DNA of 37,961 nucleotides from Gemmatimonadota bacterium (GTDB taxonomy: Bacteria; Latescibacterota; UBA2968; UBA8231), in NCBI GenBank assembly GCA_018672475.1, contig JABHFS010000044.1, positions 1-37,961 of the forward strand, given 5' to 3'. The notes beneath the pieces are model-generated. The model did not search any database. It saw only the letters and a program-made list of their open reading frames with translations, and was not told where the DNA came from. This document shows, piece after piece, positions 31,888 to 37,961 of the stretch; positions within the stretch are counted from its first letter, which is position 1, and each line of letters starts with the position of its first letter. Position numbers and translations under genes: made by a program.

Positions 31888-32907
31888 TTAGTAGAGGTGC
31901 CAGTAACTCCATATATAACAGAGCGCTACAGTGGCCCAAAGGCCCTGACGAGCCCAACGCGGATAGAGTCTGAGGCCGATCGCCGCTAGCCCGAAGAGGC
32001 AAGGCAGGGCGCACAGCAGCAACGCTTCGGGCTGCGGGGTAAACAAATAGAAAGGGCAAGGTGCCAACAGACCTAAAATCAGCAGTCCATGGCGGGGGTC
32101 CTTGCGCCAATCGGTGGCGCGCAGCCCGGAGATGAGCAATAGGATCATGACGAGCATGCCGGGCAGGGCTTTGGGCAGAGCGAGGTTGGTGCTGAGCAGG
32201 GCGAAGAGCGGGATGGCTTCGCTGGCCTGCTGCGGCGTCAGCACGGGCAGGCGCACGCTGAGGAAATGGAAAAGCGGCTGCCAGAAGGCGAGCAGGAAGA
32301 GGCCTAAGACCAGGGCTTGCGCCGACCACCACCAACGCTTTTTGTCGCGGGTGTAGCGCTTGCGATAAAGCAGTACGATAACGCTTTGCAGCAAGGGCAG
32401 AAAAACCAGGCCGGCTTGCAGGCCCCACGAGAGGATTGAGGCGATAATCCAGGCGCCGAGCCAGGTGCGTTCGCCGGCGCGCATATACTCGAGGAAAAAC
32501 CAATAGGACAAAAGTGTGGCGACCAGCACTAGAGTGGCCGGTGAGATGGCGCGGGCTTGGGCGACGAGCAAGGGGGCGCCGGCCAAGAGCAGCAGGGCGC
32601 TCGACGTGGCGTGGGCGCCGGCCATCGCCCGCATGACCCGGGTGCATAGGAGCAAGGCCAAGAGCCCGGCGAGTACGCCGGGCAGACGTAGCCACAGCGG
32701 ATGTGTGCCCGGCTCCTGCCATAGCCCCATAAGTAGCAGATAGAGGGGGCTGTAGATGGTGCTCAATTGTAAGATGAGCGGCTGGCTAGCGCGCTTGAGC
32801 AGGTCGGCTTCGTGTGCGGTGAGCGAAAAGCTGCCCGGCGCGTAGAGCGAAAGAGCGGTTAAGAGCGCTAAGCCCGAAAGCAGGGCAATGGAGAAGTCGC
32901 GGTGCAT
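31888..32907 (-). CDS. polytopic membrane protein, possible dolichol-mannosyltransferase-like
   Basis: The 339-residue protein has about eight to ten hydrophobic segments and few charged loops, with short tracts such as HPLWLRLPGVLAGLLALLLC and EADLLKRASQP early on. A first loop containing an acidic pair near a membrane segment and a WxxRLP motif recall the PMT/ArnT (GT-C) glycosyltransferases that use polyprenyl-phosphate sugars, but the match is weak. The start at 32907 has no ribosome binding site; an alternative ATG at 32934 lies inside the neighbour. The frame continues further upstream only as antisense to the amidohydrolase gene. Confidence 0.6.
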   Translation of the reverse strand: MHRDFSIALLSGLALLTALSLYAPGSFSLTAHEADLLKRASQPLILQLSTIYSPLYLLLMGLWQEPGTHPLWLRLPGVLAGLLALLLCTRVMRAMAGAHATSSALLLLAGAPLLVAQARAISPATLVLVATLLSYWFFLEYMRAGERTWLGAWIIASILSWGLQAGLVFLPLLQSVIVLLYRKRYTRDKKRWWWSAQALVLGLFLLAFWQPLFHFLSVRLPVLTPQQASEAIPLFALLSTNLALPKALPGMLVMILLLISGLRATDWRKDPRHGLLILGLLAPCPFYLFTPQPEALLLCALPCLFGLAAIGLRLYPRWARQGLWATVALCYIWSYWHLY

Positions 32908-32915
32908 GGGGGGTG

Positions 32916-34184
32916 TTAGGCGTCGGTGCGCCATAGGCGCGGTATGGGGTTTGCCGCTTGTAGTTTGGGCAGATGCCAGTAGGCCTCTTCCTCGGGGATC
33001 TCCTGCAAGTGCGGGCAGGTCATGCCGTGGCGGTCCCAGACGACTTCGCCAGCGCGCAGGGTTATCGCGCATTCGAGCCGATGCTGGGCTTCGATACAGG
33101 CCCAGCCGCAGTCGCGGTAGTAGAAGTTGCCTTCGAGCACGCCGAGTATGGCGATATCGGCTTCGGAGCCGGGCGTTAGGGAGCCGAGTTGCGGTCGATG
33201 GATAGCGCGGGCAGGGGTGACGGTCGAACGGTAGATCACCTCTTGCAGCGACATACCCATCGCCAGGCACTTGGACATCGTATCCAACATGGAATGCACA
33301 TGGCCGTTGATATTGCCCATGTGCAGGTCGGTGCTGATCGAGTCTGGTGGGAAGCGGTCGGCGATCGCCGGCATGGCCGCTCGGTACCAGAAACTGGCCG
33401 CCCCGTGCCCAAGGTCGAAGTGAATGCCCTTTTTGCGCGCCTCGCGCATATAGTCGTAGACCTCGCCCTGTTCGTCGATGATAGGAAACTGCCTGGCGAA
33501 GACATGCGTGTGTATGTCGCCCGGGCGCAAGTGTTTGAGCAGCAGGTCGGGATAGGAGCGCTCCGGCGGCCGCGGCCAAAAGTCGATCATGACCGGCATT
33601 TTGCAGAGCTCACCGGCCTCGACGGTGGCGTCTACCGAAGCCCAGGGCGGGTGTTCGTCGTCGAAGGGCTCGGTGGTCCAGTAGTGGGCGGTTTTGATGC
33701 CGACGCAGACATCGTCGTGGGTGGCGGCGGTTTCGGCGGCCTTTTGCGGGTTGAGGTTGGCGACGACTTGTTCGGGATCGCCCATGCCCGGCGCGGCGAT
33801 ATTGACGAAACCCAGGATACGGGTCTTGGACGTCTCGATCACGGTTTTGCGAAAGTGCTCGAATTCCTCGGCACCGGCGGTGCCGGTGTCGACGCAGGTG
33901 GTGACGCCTTCTTTAAGGAAGTGCGCGTCGGCGTTGAGGCTGCCCACGAACATGCCGGGGTTGTGCGCGCGAGTGTGGTAGGCGTGTACGTGGATGTCGA
34001 GCAGGCCGGGCGTGACGACGAGGTTGCCGACGTCGATGACGCGGTTGGCCTCCTTCGTGGGGATATTCTCTTCGACGCGGGCTATGCGGCCATCGAGAAT
34101 ACCGACGTCGCAGATTGTATCAATATCGTTGGCGGGGTCGATGACGTGGCCGCCTTTGAGCAGGATTTCGAGTTTGCGGGGCAT
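32916..34184 (-). CDS. amidohydrolase/deacetylase family metallohydrolase
   Basis: The 422-residue enzyme has the HxH metal motif His65-x-His67 (LLDIHVHAY), a candidate carboxylated lysine in VGIKTAHYW, later His motifs (DIHTHVFARQF) and a catalytic Asp in ISTDLHMGN. The typical opening LLKGGHVIDPAND and closing LTPGSEADIAIL belong to the amidohydrolase superfamily. Members close to this layout cleave acylated amino acids, hydantoins or dihydroorotate-type rings, so the substrate stays open. Its stop lies eight bases before the membrane protein start. It diverges from the nfeD operon. Confidence 0.84.
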   Translation of the reverse strand: MPRKLEILLKGGHVIDPANDIDTICDVGILDGRIARVEENIPTKEANRVIDVGNLVVTPGLLDIHVHAYHTRAHNPGMFVGSLNADAHFLKEGVTTCVDTGTAGAEEFEHFRKTVIETSKTRILGFVNIAAPGMGDPEQVVANLNPQKAAETAATHDDVCVGIKTAHYWTTEPFDDEHPPWASVDATVEAGELCKMPVMIDFWPRPPERSYPDLLLKHLRPGDIHTHVFARQFPIIDEQGEVYDYMREARKKGIHFDLGHGAASFWYRAAMPAIADRFPPDSISTDLHMGNINGHVHSMLDTMSKCLAMGMSLQEVIYRSTVTPARAIHRPQLGSLTPGSEADIAILGVLEGNFYYRDCGWACIEAQHRLECAITLRAGEVVWDRHGMTCPHLQEIPEEEAYWHLPKLQAANPIPRLWRTDA

Positions 34185-34266
34185 GTAATTTCCAGTATGG
34201 CTAGCGGGACAAGTCCAATTCTAGCCACAAGATAGACCAGGGAAAAGGGAGCGTCAAATGAGAAAG

Positions 34267-34296
34267 TTGACAACGCCTGGGTGATTGCAGTACAAT
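34267..34296 (+). promoter_or_regulatory. sigma-70 type promoter of the nfeD-floA operon
   Basis: TTGACA (34267-34272) matches the -35 consensus fully, the spacer is 18 bases and TACAAT (34291-34296) matches the -10 box at five of six positions. A start near 34303 would leave about 12 bases before the ATG at 34315 or 21 before the ATG at 34324. The divergent amidohydrolase promoter must lie in the same 130-base gap. Confidence 0.78.
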
Positions 34297-34314
34297 CTAG
34301 GGCCCTAATATATA

Positions 34315-35646
34315 ATGAGGATAATGCGATACTTAAATTACATGGCGTTGCTGCTGCTACTAGCGGGCAATGCCCAGGCTCAGACGGTCTATCATGTCAA
34401 TATCAAGCCCGAAGGCATGATCGATCCCGGTGTGGCGGCTTTTATCGAGCGGGTTATTGAAGATGCCGAGGCCGCCGAGGTCGATGCGATCGTTTTTGAG
34501 ATTGACACCTTCGGTGGGCGGGTTGATGCGGCAACGGTCATTCGCGACGCGATCTTGGATGCAAATGCGCTGACCATTGCTTTTGTCAACAAGCGGGCGA
34601 TTTCGGCGGGTGCGTTGATCTCGTTGGCCTGCGACAAGATCGTCATGACGCAGGCTTCGACGATGGGCGCGACGACGCCGGTCGATGGTTCGGGTACCAA
34701 GGGCAGCGATAAGACGGTCTCCTACATGCGCGCCGAGATGCGCGCGACCGCTGAGCGTACCGGCCGCGATGTCAAAATTGCCGAGGCGATGGTTGACGAG
34801 CGAATCGATGTGCCGGGTTTGAGCGCCGAAGCCGGTCGCCCGGCGACGCTGACCACCGAGCAGGCGCTCAATTATCAGATCGCCGACGAGACGGCCGAGA
34901 CGCTCAGTGAACTATTAAAGATCTATGACTTGGGCGATGCTGAAATTGTCGAGATCGAACTCAATTGGGCCGAACACGTTTTGCGCATGCTGACGAATCC
35001 CGTCGTTACTTCAATCTTGCTGGCGGTGGCGATGTTCGGTTTGGTCTCCGAAGTGCGCACGCCCGGCTGGGGTATCGGTGGCACATTGTCGCTGGTGGCA
35101 TTGGCTTTGTTTTTCGGTAGCCATCTGATCGTGCACTTGGCCGATTGGCAGGAGTTGGGCCTTTTCGCGGTGGGCTTGGGGTTATTGATCCTCGAGTTGG
35201 TGGCGATTCCGGGTTTTGGCCTGGTGGGTCTAGCCGGTGTTGGGGTGATGTTGGCGAGTTTGGTGATGACGCAATTGGGCGATTATCAATTGTGGACCAT
35301 CGGCGAGATCGCCGCGATCACCGGGCGCTTGGCCGCCTCGATGATCGGTGCTATTGTGCTTTCCTTCGCGCTGTTGCGTTCGTTGTCGAAGTTCGCTGCC
35401 TTTAATCGGCTCGTGCTCCAGACCGAGACGCCGGCTACCGAAGGCTATGTTGCCTCTTCGCGCGAGCACGATACGGAGCTGGTGGACAGCGAAGGCGTTT
35501 CCGCGAGTGATCTCAGACCGGCGGGTATTGGAATTTTCGCTGGGCAGCGCCTAGACGTGGTGACCGACGGTGAGTTTATCGAGGCACAACGGGCGATCGT
35601 GGTCGTCGAGGCCCGCGGCAATCGTGTCGTGGTAAAGGCGCTATGA
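34315..35646 (+). CDS. nfeD: long NfeD-type membrane serine protease
   Basis: The 443-residue protein has a signal peptide (MRYLNYMALLLLLAGNAQAQ), a ClpP-class serine protease domain (about 35-215), four or five membrane segments and a C-terminal OB-fold domain. The Ser97 in ISAGA and Lys133 in DKTVSYMR form the expected Ser-Lys dyad, matching the layout of the 1510-N protease of Pyrococcus. NfeD proteins work with flotillin-like proteins in membrane microdomains. The first ATG is at 34315; a second ATG at 34324 has GAGG only three bases away. The next gene overlaps by four bases. Confidence 0.87.
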   Translation: MRIMRYLNYMALLLLLAGNAQAQTVYHVNIKPEGMIDPGVAAFIERVIEDAEAAEVDAIVFEIDTFGGRVDAATVIRDAILDANALTIAFVNKRAISAGALISLACDKIVMTQASTMGATTPVDGSGTKGSDKTVSYMRAEMRATAERTGRDVKIAEAMVDERIDVPGLSAEAGRPATLTTEQALNYQIADETAETLSELLKIYDLGDAEIVEIELNWAEHVLRMLTNPVVTSILLAVAMFGLVSEVRTPGWGIGGTLSLVALALFFGSHLIVHLADWQELGLFAVGLGLLILELVAIPGFGLVGLAGVGVMLASLVMTQLGDYQLWTIGEIAAITGRLAASMIGAIVLSFALLRSLSKFAAFNRLVLQTETPATEGYVASSREHDTELVDSEGVSASDLRPAGIGIFAGQRLDVVTDGEFIEAQRAIVVVEARGNRVVVKAL

Positions 35647-36152
35647 GCTTTTTGGGTGGGGGCGTGTTGGAATGGGTCTATGCGCTAGCGCTGTTGGTGT
35701 TGGGTTTTGTCCTGGTGCTCTTGGAAATTTTTGTTATCCCGGGGCTCAATATTTTTGGCATCGTCGGTTTTCTCACCGCCGTTGCTGGTGTTGGTTATGC
35801 CTATGCCAATATGGGCGGTATGGCGGCGGCGGCCGTGGCGGGTTTGGGGCTTGTGGGCACGGCGGTCATGGTGCGGTTGATGCTCAAAGTGCGCGCTTGG
35901 GATCGCCTGGTGCTGACCAATGATATGACGCGCGAGGCCGGCTACGATTCGGCCAAGCCCGGCCGCGAGGACTTGCTCGGGCAGAAGGGCGAAGCGCTGT
36001 CGACGCTGAGACCCGCGGGTAGGGCGCAGTTTGGCGAGCAGGTGGTTGATGTGGTCAGTGAAGGCGGCTATATCGAACGTGGCGAGCAGATCGAGGTATT
36101 GAAAGTAGTCGGCAACAAAGTGGTCGTGCACTTGGTCGGCGCAACAGATTAG
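35643..36152 (+). CDS. short NfeD-like protein (membrane segments plus OB fold)
   Basis: The 169-residue protein has an N-terminal pair of hydrophobic segments, a GLNIFGIVGFLTAVAG stretch and a soluble C-terminal OB-fold (LLGQKGEALSTLRPAGRAQFGEQVVDVV). It has no protease domain, so it resembles the short NfeD class often found next to long NfeD and FloA. It overlaps the nfeD stop by four bases (ATGA). It probably bridges the protease and flotillin or tunes the microdomain. Confidence 0.84.
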   Translation: MSFLGGGVLEWVYALALLVLGFVLVLLEIFVIPGLNIFGIVGFLTAVAGVGYAYANMGGMAAAAVAGLGLVGTAVMVRLMLKVRAWDRLVLTNDMTREAGYDSAKPGREDLLGQKGEALSTLRPAGRAQFGEQVVDVVSEGGYIERGEQIEVLKVVGNKVVVHLVGATD

Positions 36153-36176
36153 TTCACTCCCCTCAAGGAGCTCGTA

Positions 36177-37154
36177 ATGGAAGTAATGTTTCTGGTGTTG
36201 ATGCTCTTGGGCATCGTCATTTTTTTATCGCTCTTCACCTACTTTATCCCGATAGGCCTGTGGATCACGGCTTATTTCTCCGGGGTCAAAGTGGCGATCT
36301 TCAAAGACCTGATGGGTATGCGGCTGCGCAAGGTGCCGCCGCGGCAGATCATCGGCCCCAAAATCAGCGCGGCCAAAGCCGGTCTCGATGTGAGCTTGGA
36401 CCGCATGGAAGCCCACTTTCTCGCTGGCGGCAATGTCAATCTGGTGATCTTGGCGCTAATTTCGGCCGACAAAGCCAATATCGATCTGAGCTTCGAGCGT
36501 GCGACCGCGATCGATCTAGCCGGTCGCGATGTGCTCGAAGCCGTCAAGCTGAGCGTCAATCCAAAAGTGATCAACACCCCGTTGGTCGCGGCGGTCGCCA
36601 AAGACGGCATCCAAGTTAAAGCGCTGTGCCGCGTAACAGTGCGCGCTAATATCGATCGTTTGGTGGGTGGTGCAGGCGAGGAGACGATCATTGCGCGTGT
36701 CGGCGAAGGTATCGTCACCACCATTGGCTCGTCATCGACGCACAAGGGTGTACTGGAAAACCCCGATCTCATATCGCGGACGGTATTAGAAAAAGGGCTC
36801 GATTCGGGTACCGCCTTCGAAATCCTATCGATTGATATCGCCGACGTTGACGTCGGTGAGAATATCGGCGCGAAGTTACAGACCGACCAGGCCGAAGCCG
36901 ATCTCAAGATTGCCCAGGCCAAAGCCGAGGAGCGCCGGGCGATGGCCAAGGCGCGCGAGCAGGAAATGACGGCGCAGGTCATCGAGATGGAATCGCGGGT
37001 TAAAGAAGCCGAGGCCGAAATACCGCGGGCGATGGCCGAGGCCTTCCGTGCAGGTAACCTGGGCATCATGGATTATTATCGCATGCGCAATATTCAGGCC
37101 GATACCGAGATGCGTGATTCGATCTCGGAAAATTCTGACGACGAGGACAACTAG
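36177..37154 (+). CDS. floA: flotillin-like protein FloA
   Basis: The 325-residue protein begins with a hydrophobic segment and continues with an SPFH domain and a coiled coil ([20 protein letters not shown]). It matches FloA/YqfA in length and in the stretches [26 protein letters not shown] and [16 protein letters not shown]. FloA forms lipid-raft-like membrane platforms. AAGGAG seven bases before the ATG supports the start. It is the third gene of the nfeD operon and is followed after three bases by a coiled-coil protein gene. Confidence 0.93.
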   Translation: MEVMFLVLMLLGIVIFLSLFTYFIPIGLWITAYFSGVKVAIFKDLMGMRLRKVPPRQIIGPKISAAKAGLDVSLDRMEAHFLAGGNVNLVILALISADKANIDLSFERATAIDLAGRDVLEAVKLSVNPKVINTPLVAAVAKDGIQVKALCRVTVRANIDRLVGGAGEETIIARVGEGIVTTIGSSSTHKGVLENPDLISRTVLEKGLDSGTAFEILSIDIADVDVGENIGAKLQTDQAEADLKIAQAKAEERRAMAKAREQEMTAQVIEMESRVKEAEAEIPRAMAEAFRAGNLGIMDYYRMRNIQADTEMRDSISENSDDEDN

Positions 37155-37157
37155 CGC

Positions 37158-37718
37158 ATGGAGCTGCTACTCTTCGGTCTCTTCATGCTCTTTAGCATAT
37201 TTTCGGCGCTGATGGAGCGTCGTAAACGGCGCAAGCAGGTAGAAGAGGCGCAAACGCAGCAGGAGGCACGCCAGCAGCGGCAGGGTGAGCAGCGGGTTGA
37301 GGAAGCAGAGATCCCCGCCGCGCGACCTGTTCCACCTGTCGTGGTGGTCGAAGAAGAGAAAGAGGAGGACCTTTCGTCCGGTTGGTCTTTCGAGGGCGAC
37401 CCCTTCGAAGACTTCAGATCGGCGGCTGTCGATCCGGCTTCGCTTACACTGCAAGCCCTTGAAGCTGAACGCGAAGCCCTTGAAGCCGAACGGCGCGCCT
37501 TGGCGGTGGAGAAGCAGGCCTTGGCGATGGAGCGGATGAGTCTGGGGACCCGGTCCGGTAGCGCGTTCGAATCGCTTGAGCGGGGTGCAGGCCGGTCTCG
37601 CAGGCGTAGTCGGGGCAAGGGCAAGCTCGGTCGTTGGCAATTCGATTCGCGGAAGACGCGCGACGCGATCATCTATGCCGAGATCATCGGTAAGCCGGTG
37701 GGCGAACGGGAAGATTAG
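37158..37718 (+). CDS. coiled-coil membrane protein behind floA
   Basis: The 186-residue protein has one N-terminal membrane segment (LLLFGLFMLFSIFSALM), a long charged region and an internal LEAERE/LEAERRA-type repeat (about 90-125; DNA GAAGC-GAACGC units repeat here). The C-terminus RDAIIYAEIIGKPVG is a small conserved motif I have seen in other genomes near membrane proteins, but I cannot name a family. The gene starts three bases behind floA and likely shares its transcript, and a role in microdomain or membrane organisation is a fair guess. Confidence 0.7.
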   Translation: MELLLFGLFMLFSIFSALMERRKRRKQVEEAQTQQEARQQRQGEQRVEEAEIPAARPVPPVVVVEEEKEEDLSSGWSFEGDPFEDFRSAAVDPASLTLQALEAEREALEAERRALAVEKQALAMERMSLGTRSGSAFESLERGAGRSRRRSRGKGKLGRWQFDSRKTRDAIIYAEIIGKPVGERED

Positions 37719-37723
37719 CAGGG

Positions 37724-37752
37724 TTTACATTTCCAGGAGTGGATCGTACTTT
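37724..37752 (+). promoter_or_regulatory. candidate promoter of the tRNA gene
   Basis: TTTACA (37724-37729) and TACTTT (37747-37752) are separated by 17 bases, and a start near 37759 would leave about 11 bases of leader. Both boxes differ by one or two positions from consensus. Confidence 0.5.
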
Positions 37753-37769
37753 GTTTACCTAGTGTTTGT

Positions 37770-37856
37770 GCCGAAGTGGTGGAACTGGTAGACGCGCTGG
37801 ATTCAAAATCCAGTATCCGAAAGGGTGTGTGGGTTCGAGTCCCACCTTCGGCACCA
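37770..37856 (+). tRNA. tRNA-Leu (anticodon CAA)
   Basis: The 87-base gene (with encoded CCA) folds into a canonical class II cloverleaf: acceptor stem GCCGAAG with CTTCGGC, discriminator A, anticodon stem CTGGA/TCCAG with loop TTCAAAA (anticodon CAA), a long variable arm and a T loop GGGTTCGAGTCCC. It reads UUG codons. It is an attractive site for integrating elements, as noted at the right edge. Confidence 0.97.
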
Positions 37857-37866
37857 TATTAATTAT

Positions 37867-37915
37867 AAAGGGCCTACGTCATTTCTTAGGAAATGAACGT
37901 AGGCCCTTTTTCTAT
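37867..37915. terminator. rho-independent terminator behind the tRNA
   Basis: A 13-bp outer stem pairs AAAGGGCCTACGT (37867-37879) with ACGTAGGCCCTTT (37897-37909). A 6-bp inner stem CATTTC/GAAATG closes a TTAG loop, with one unpaired A between. A T tract (TTTTTCTATG) follows on the plus strand, and the flanking A stretch allows use from the minus side too. Confidence 0.88.
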
Positions 37916-37917
37916 GT

Positions 37918-37959
37918 CTAAATTCCTTGGGTCTCCATAAAGTCTCCATCGATTTGAAC
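37918..37959 (-). CDS. possible C-terminal tail of a gene cut by the right edge
   Basis: One minus-strand frame is open from the edge and ends in TAG at 37918-37920, giving a 13-residue tail with GDFMETQGI. Such a tail next to a tRNA would fit an integrase that uses this tRNA as its attachment site, but the peptide is too short to identify. The paired GTCTCCATAAAGTCTCCAT repeat in this stretch could also be part of an attachment site. Confidence 0.22.
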   Translation of the reverse strand, partial: VQIDGDFMETQGI

Positions 37960-37961
37960 CG

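Noticed and set aside
32908..33579. Upstream extension of the membrane protein frame
   Set aside because: This part is Arg/Pro rich, lies opposite the amidohydrolase coding frame and has no hydrophobic segments; the real gene starts near 32907.
33189..34235. A 348-residue plus-strand frame opposite the amidohydrolase
   Set aside because: It lies antisense to a gene with a clear HxH metal site and typical N- and C-terminal motifs. Its composition is low-complexity and it has no recognisable domain.
37440..37500. Direct repeats suggesting a CRISPR or tandem array
   Set aside because: The repeats code for the heptad-like LEAERE segments of the coiled-coil protein; there are no regular spacers. 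No CRISPR array is visible anywhere in the window.

Overview
The window is a 38 kb piece of a GC-rich bacterial chromosome with about 36 protein genes on both strands, one tRNA and little non-coding sequence. Diderm features are a lipoprotein FKBP and two secreted proteins that end in the C-terminal domains typical of FlgD-like and gliding-motility proteins. The catabolic genes (HpcH/HpaI aldolase, enolase-superfamily dehydratase, phytanoyl-CoA dioxygenase family, Gfo/Idh/MocA, DUF3500, cupins) recall uncultured FCB-group lineages such as Latescibacterota or Poribacteria. That placement is an inference from gene content, not a phylogeny.

Layout. 1-950: left edge with the tail of a plus-strand gene, a terminator and a small minus-strand gene that may be a remnant. 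950-7713 (plus): aldolase fused to a double cupin, D-2-hydroxyacid dehydrogenase, a divergent clpS behind a GC-rich hairpin, M24 peptidase, inositol-monophosphatase-like enzyme and an enolase-superfamily sugar-acid dehydratase. 7856-10303 (minus): a lactonase and uronate-dehydrogenase-like pair, then a frameshifted methyltransferase fragment. 10675-12004 (minus): a chain of very small coupled genes (80 aa unknown, 18 aa micro-ORF, ParB-like, zinc ribbon, ACT). 12122-17036 (minus): two secreted paralogues and a chimeric signal-peptide/methyltransferase ORF. 17167-20993 (minus): PhyH dioxygenase, then an oxidoreductase, cysteate/D-cysteine lyase and TauE/SafE exporter operon. 21310-26839 (plus): cupin, DUF3500 and GH13 cluster, then FKBP and a sugar isomerase. 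26843-34184 (minus): small membrane coiled-coil protein, HAD hydrolase with hrpA, polytopic membrane protein, amidohydrolase. 34267-37961 (plus): promoter, nfeD, short nfeD and floA operon, coiled-coil protein, tRNA-Leu(CAA), terminator.

Three themes stand out. First, uronate dehydrogenase, lactonase, enolase-superfamily dehydratase and aldolase together could form an oxidative uronate/aldarate route to pyruvate and a tartronate-semialdehyde-like product. Second, a PLP lyase with a TauE/SafE exporter directly behind it matches the published arrangement of cysteate sulfo-lyase and sulfite exporter (cuyA-cuyZ). Third, three intergenic copies (about 10471-10585, 17929-18062, 21138-21267) of an element with unrelated but fully paired hairpins around constant junction motifs look like an undescribed structured repeat family; this is the most novel signal in the window.
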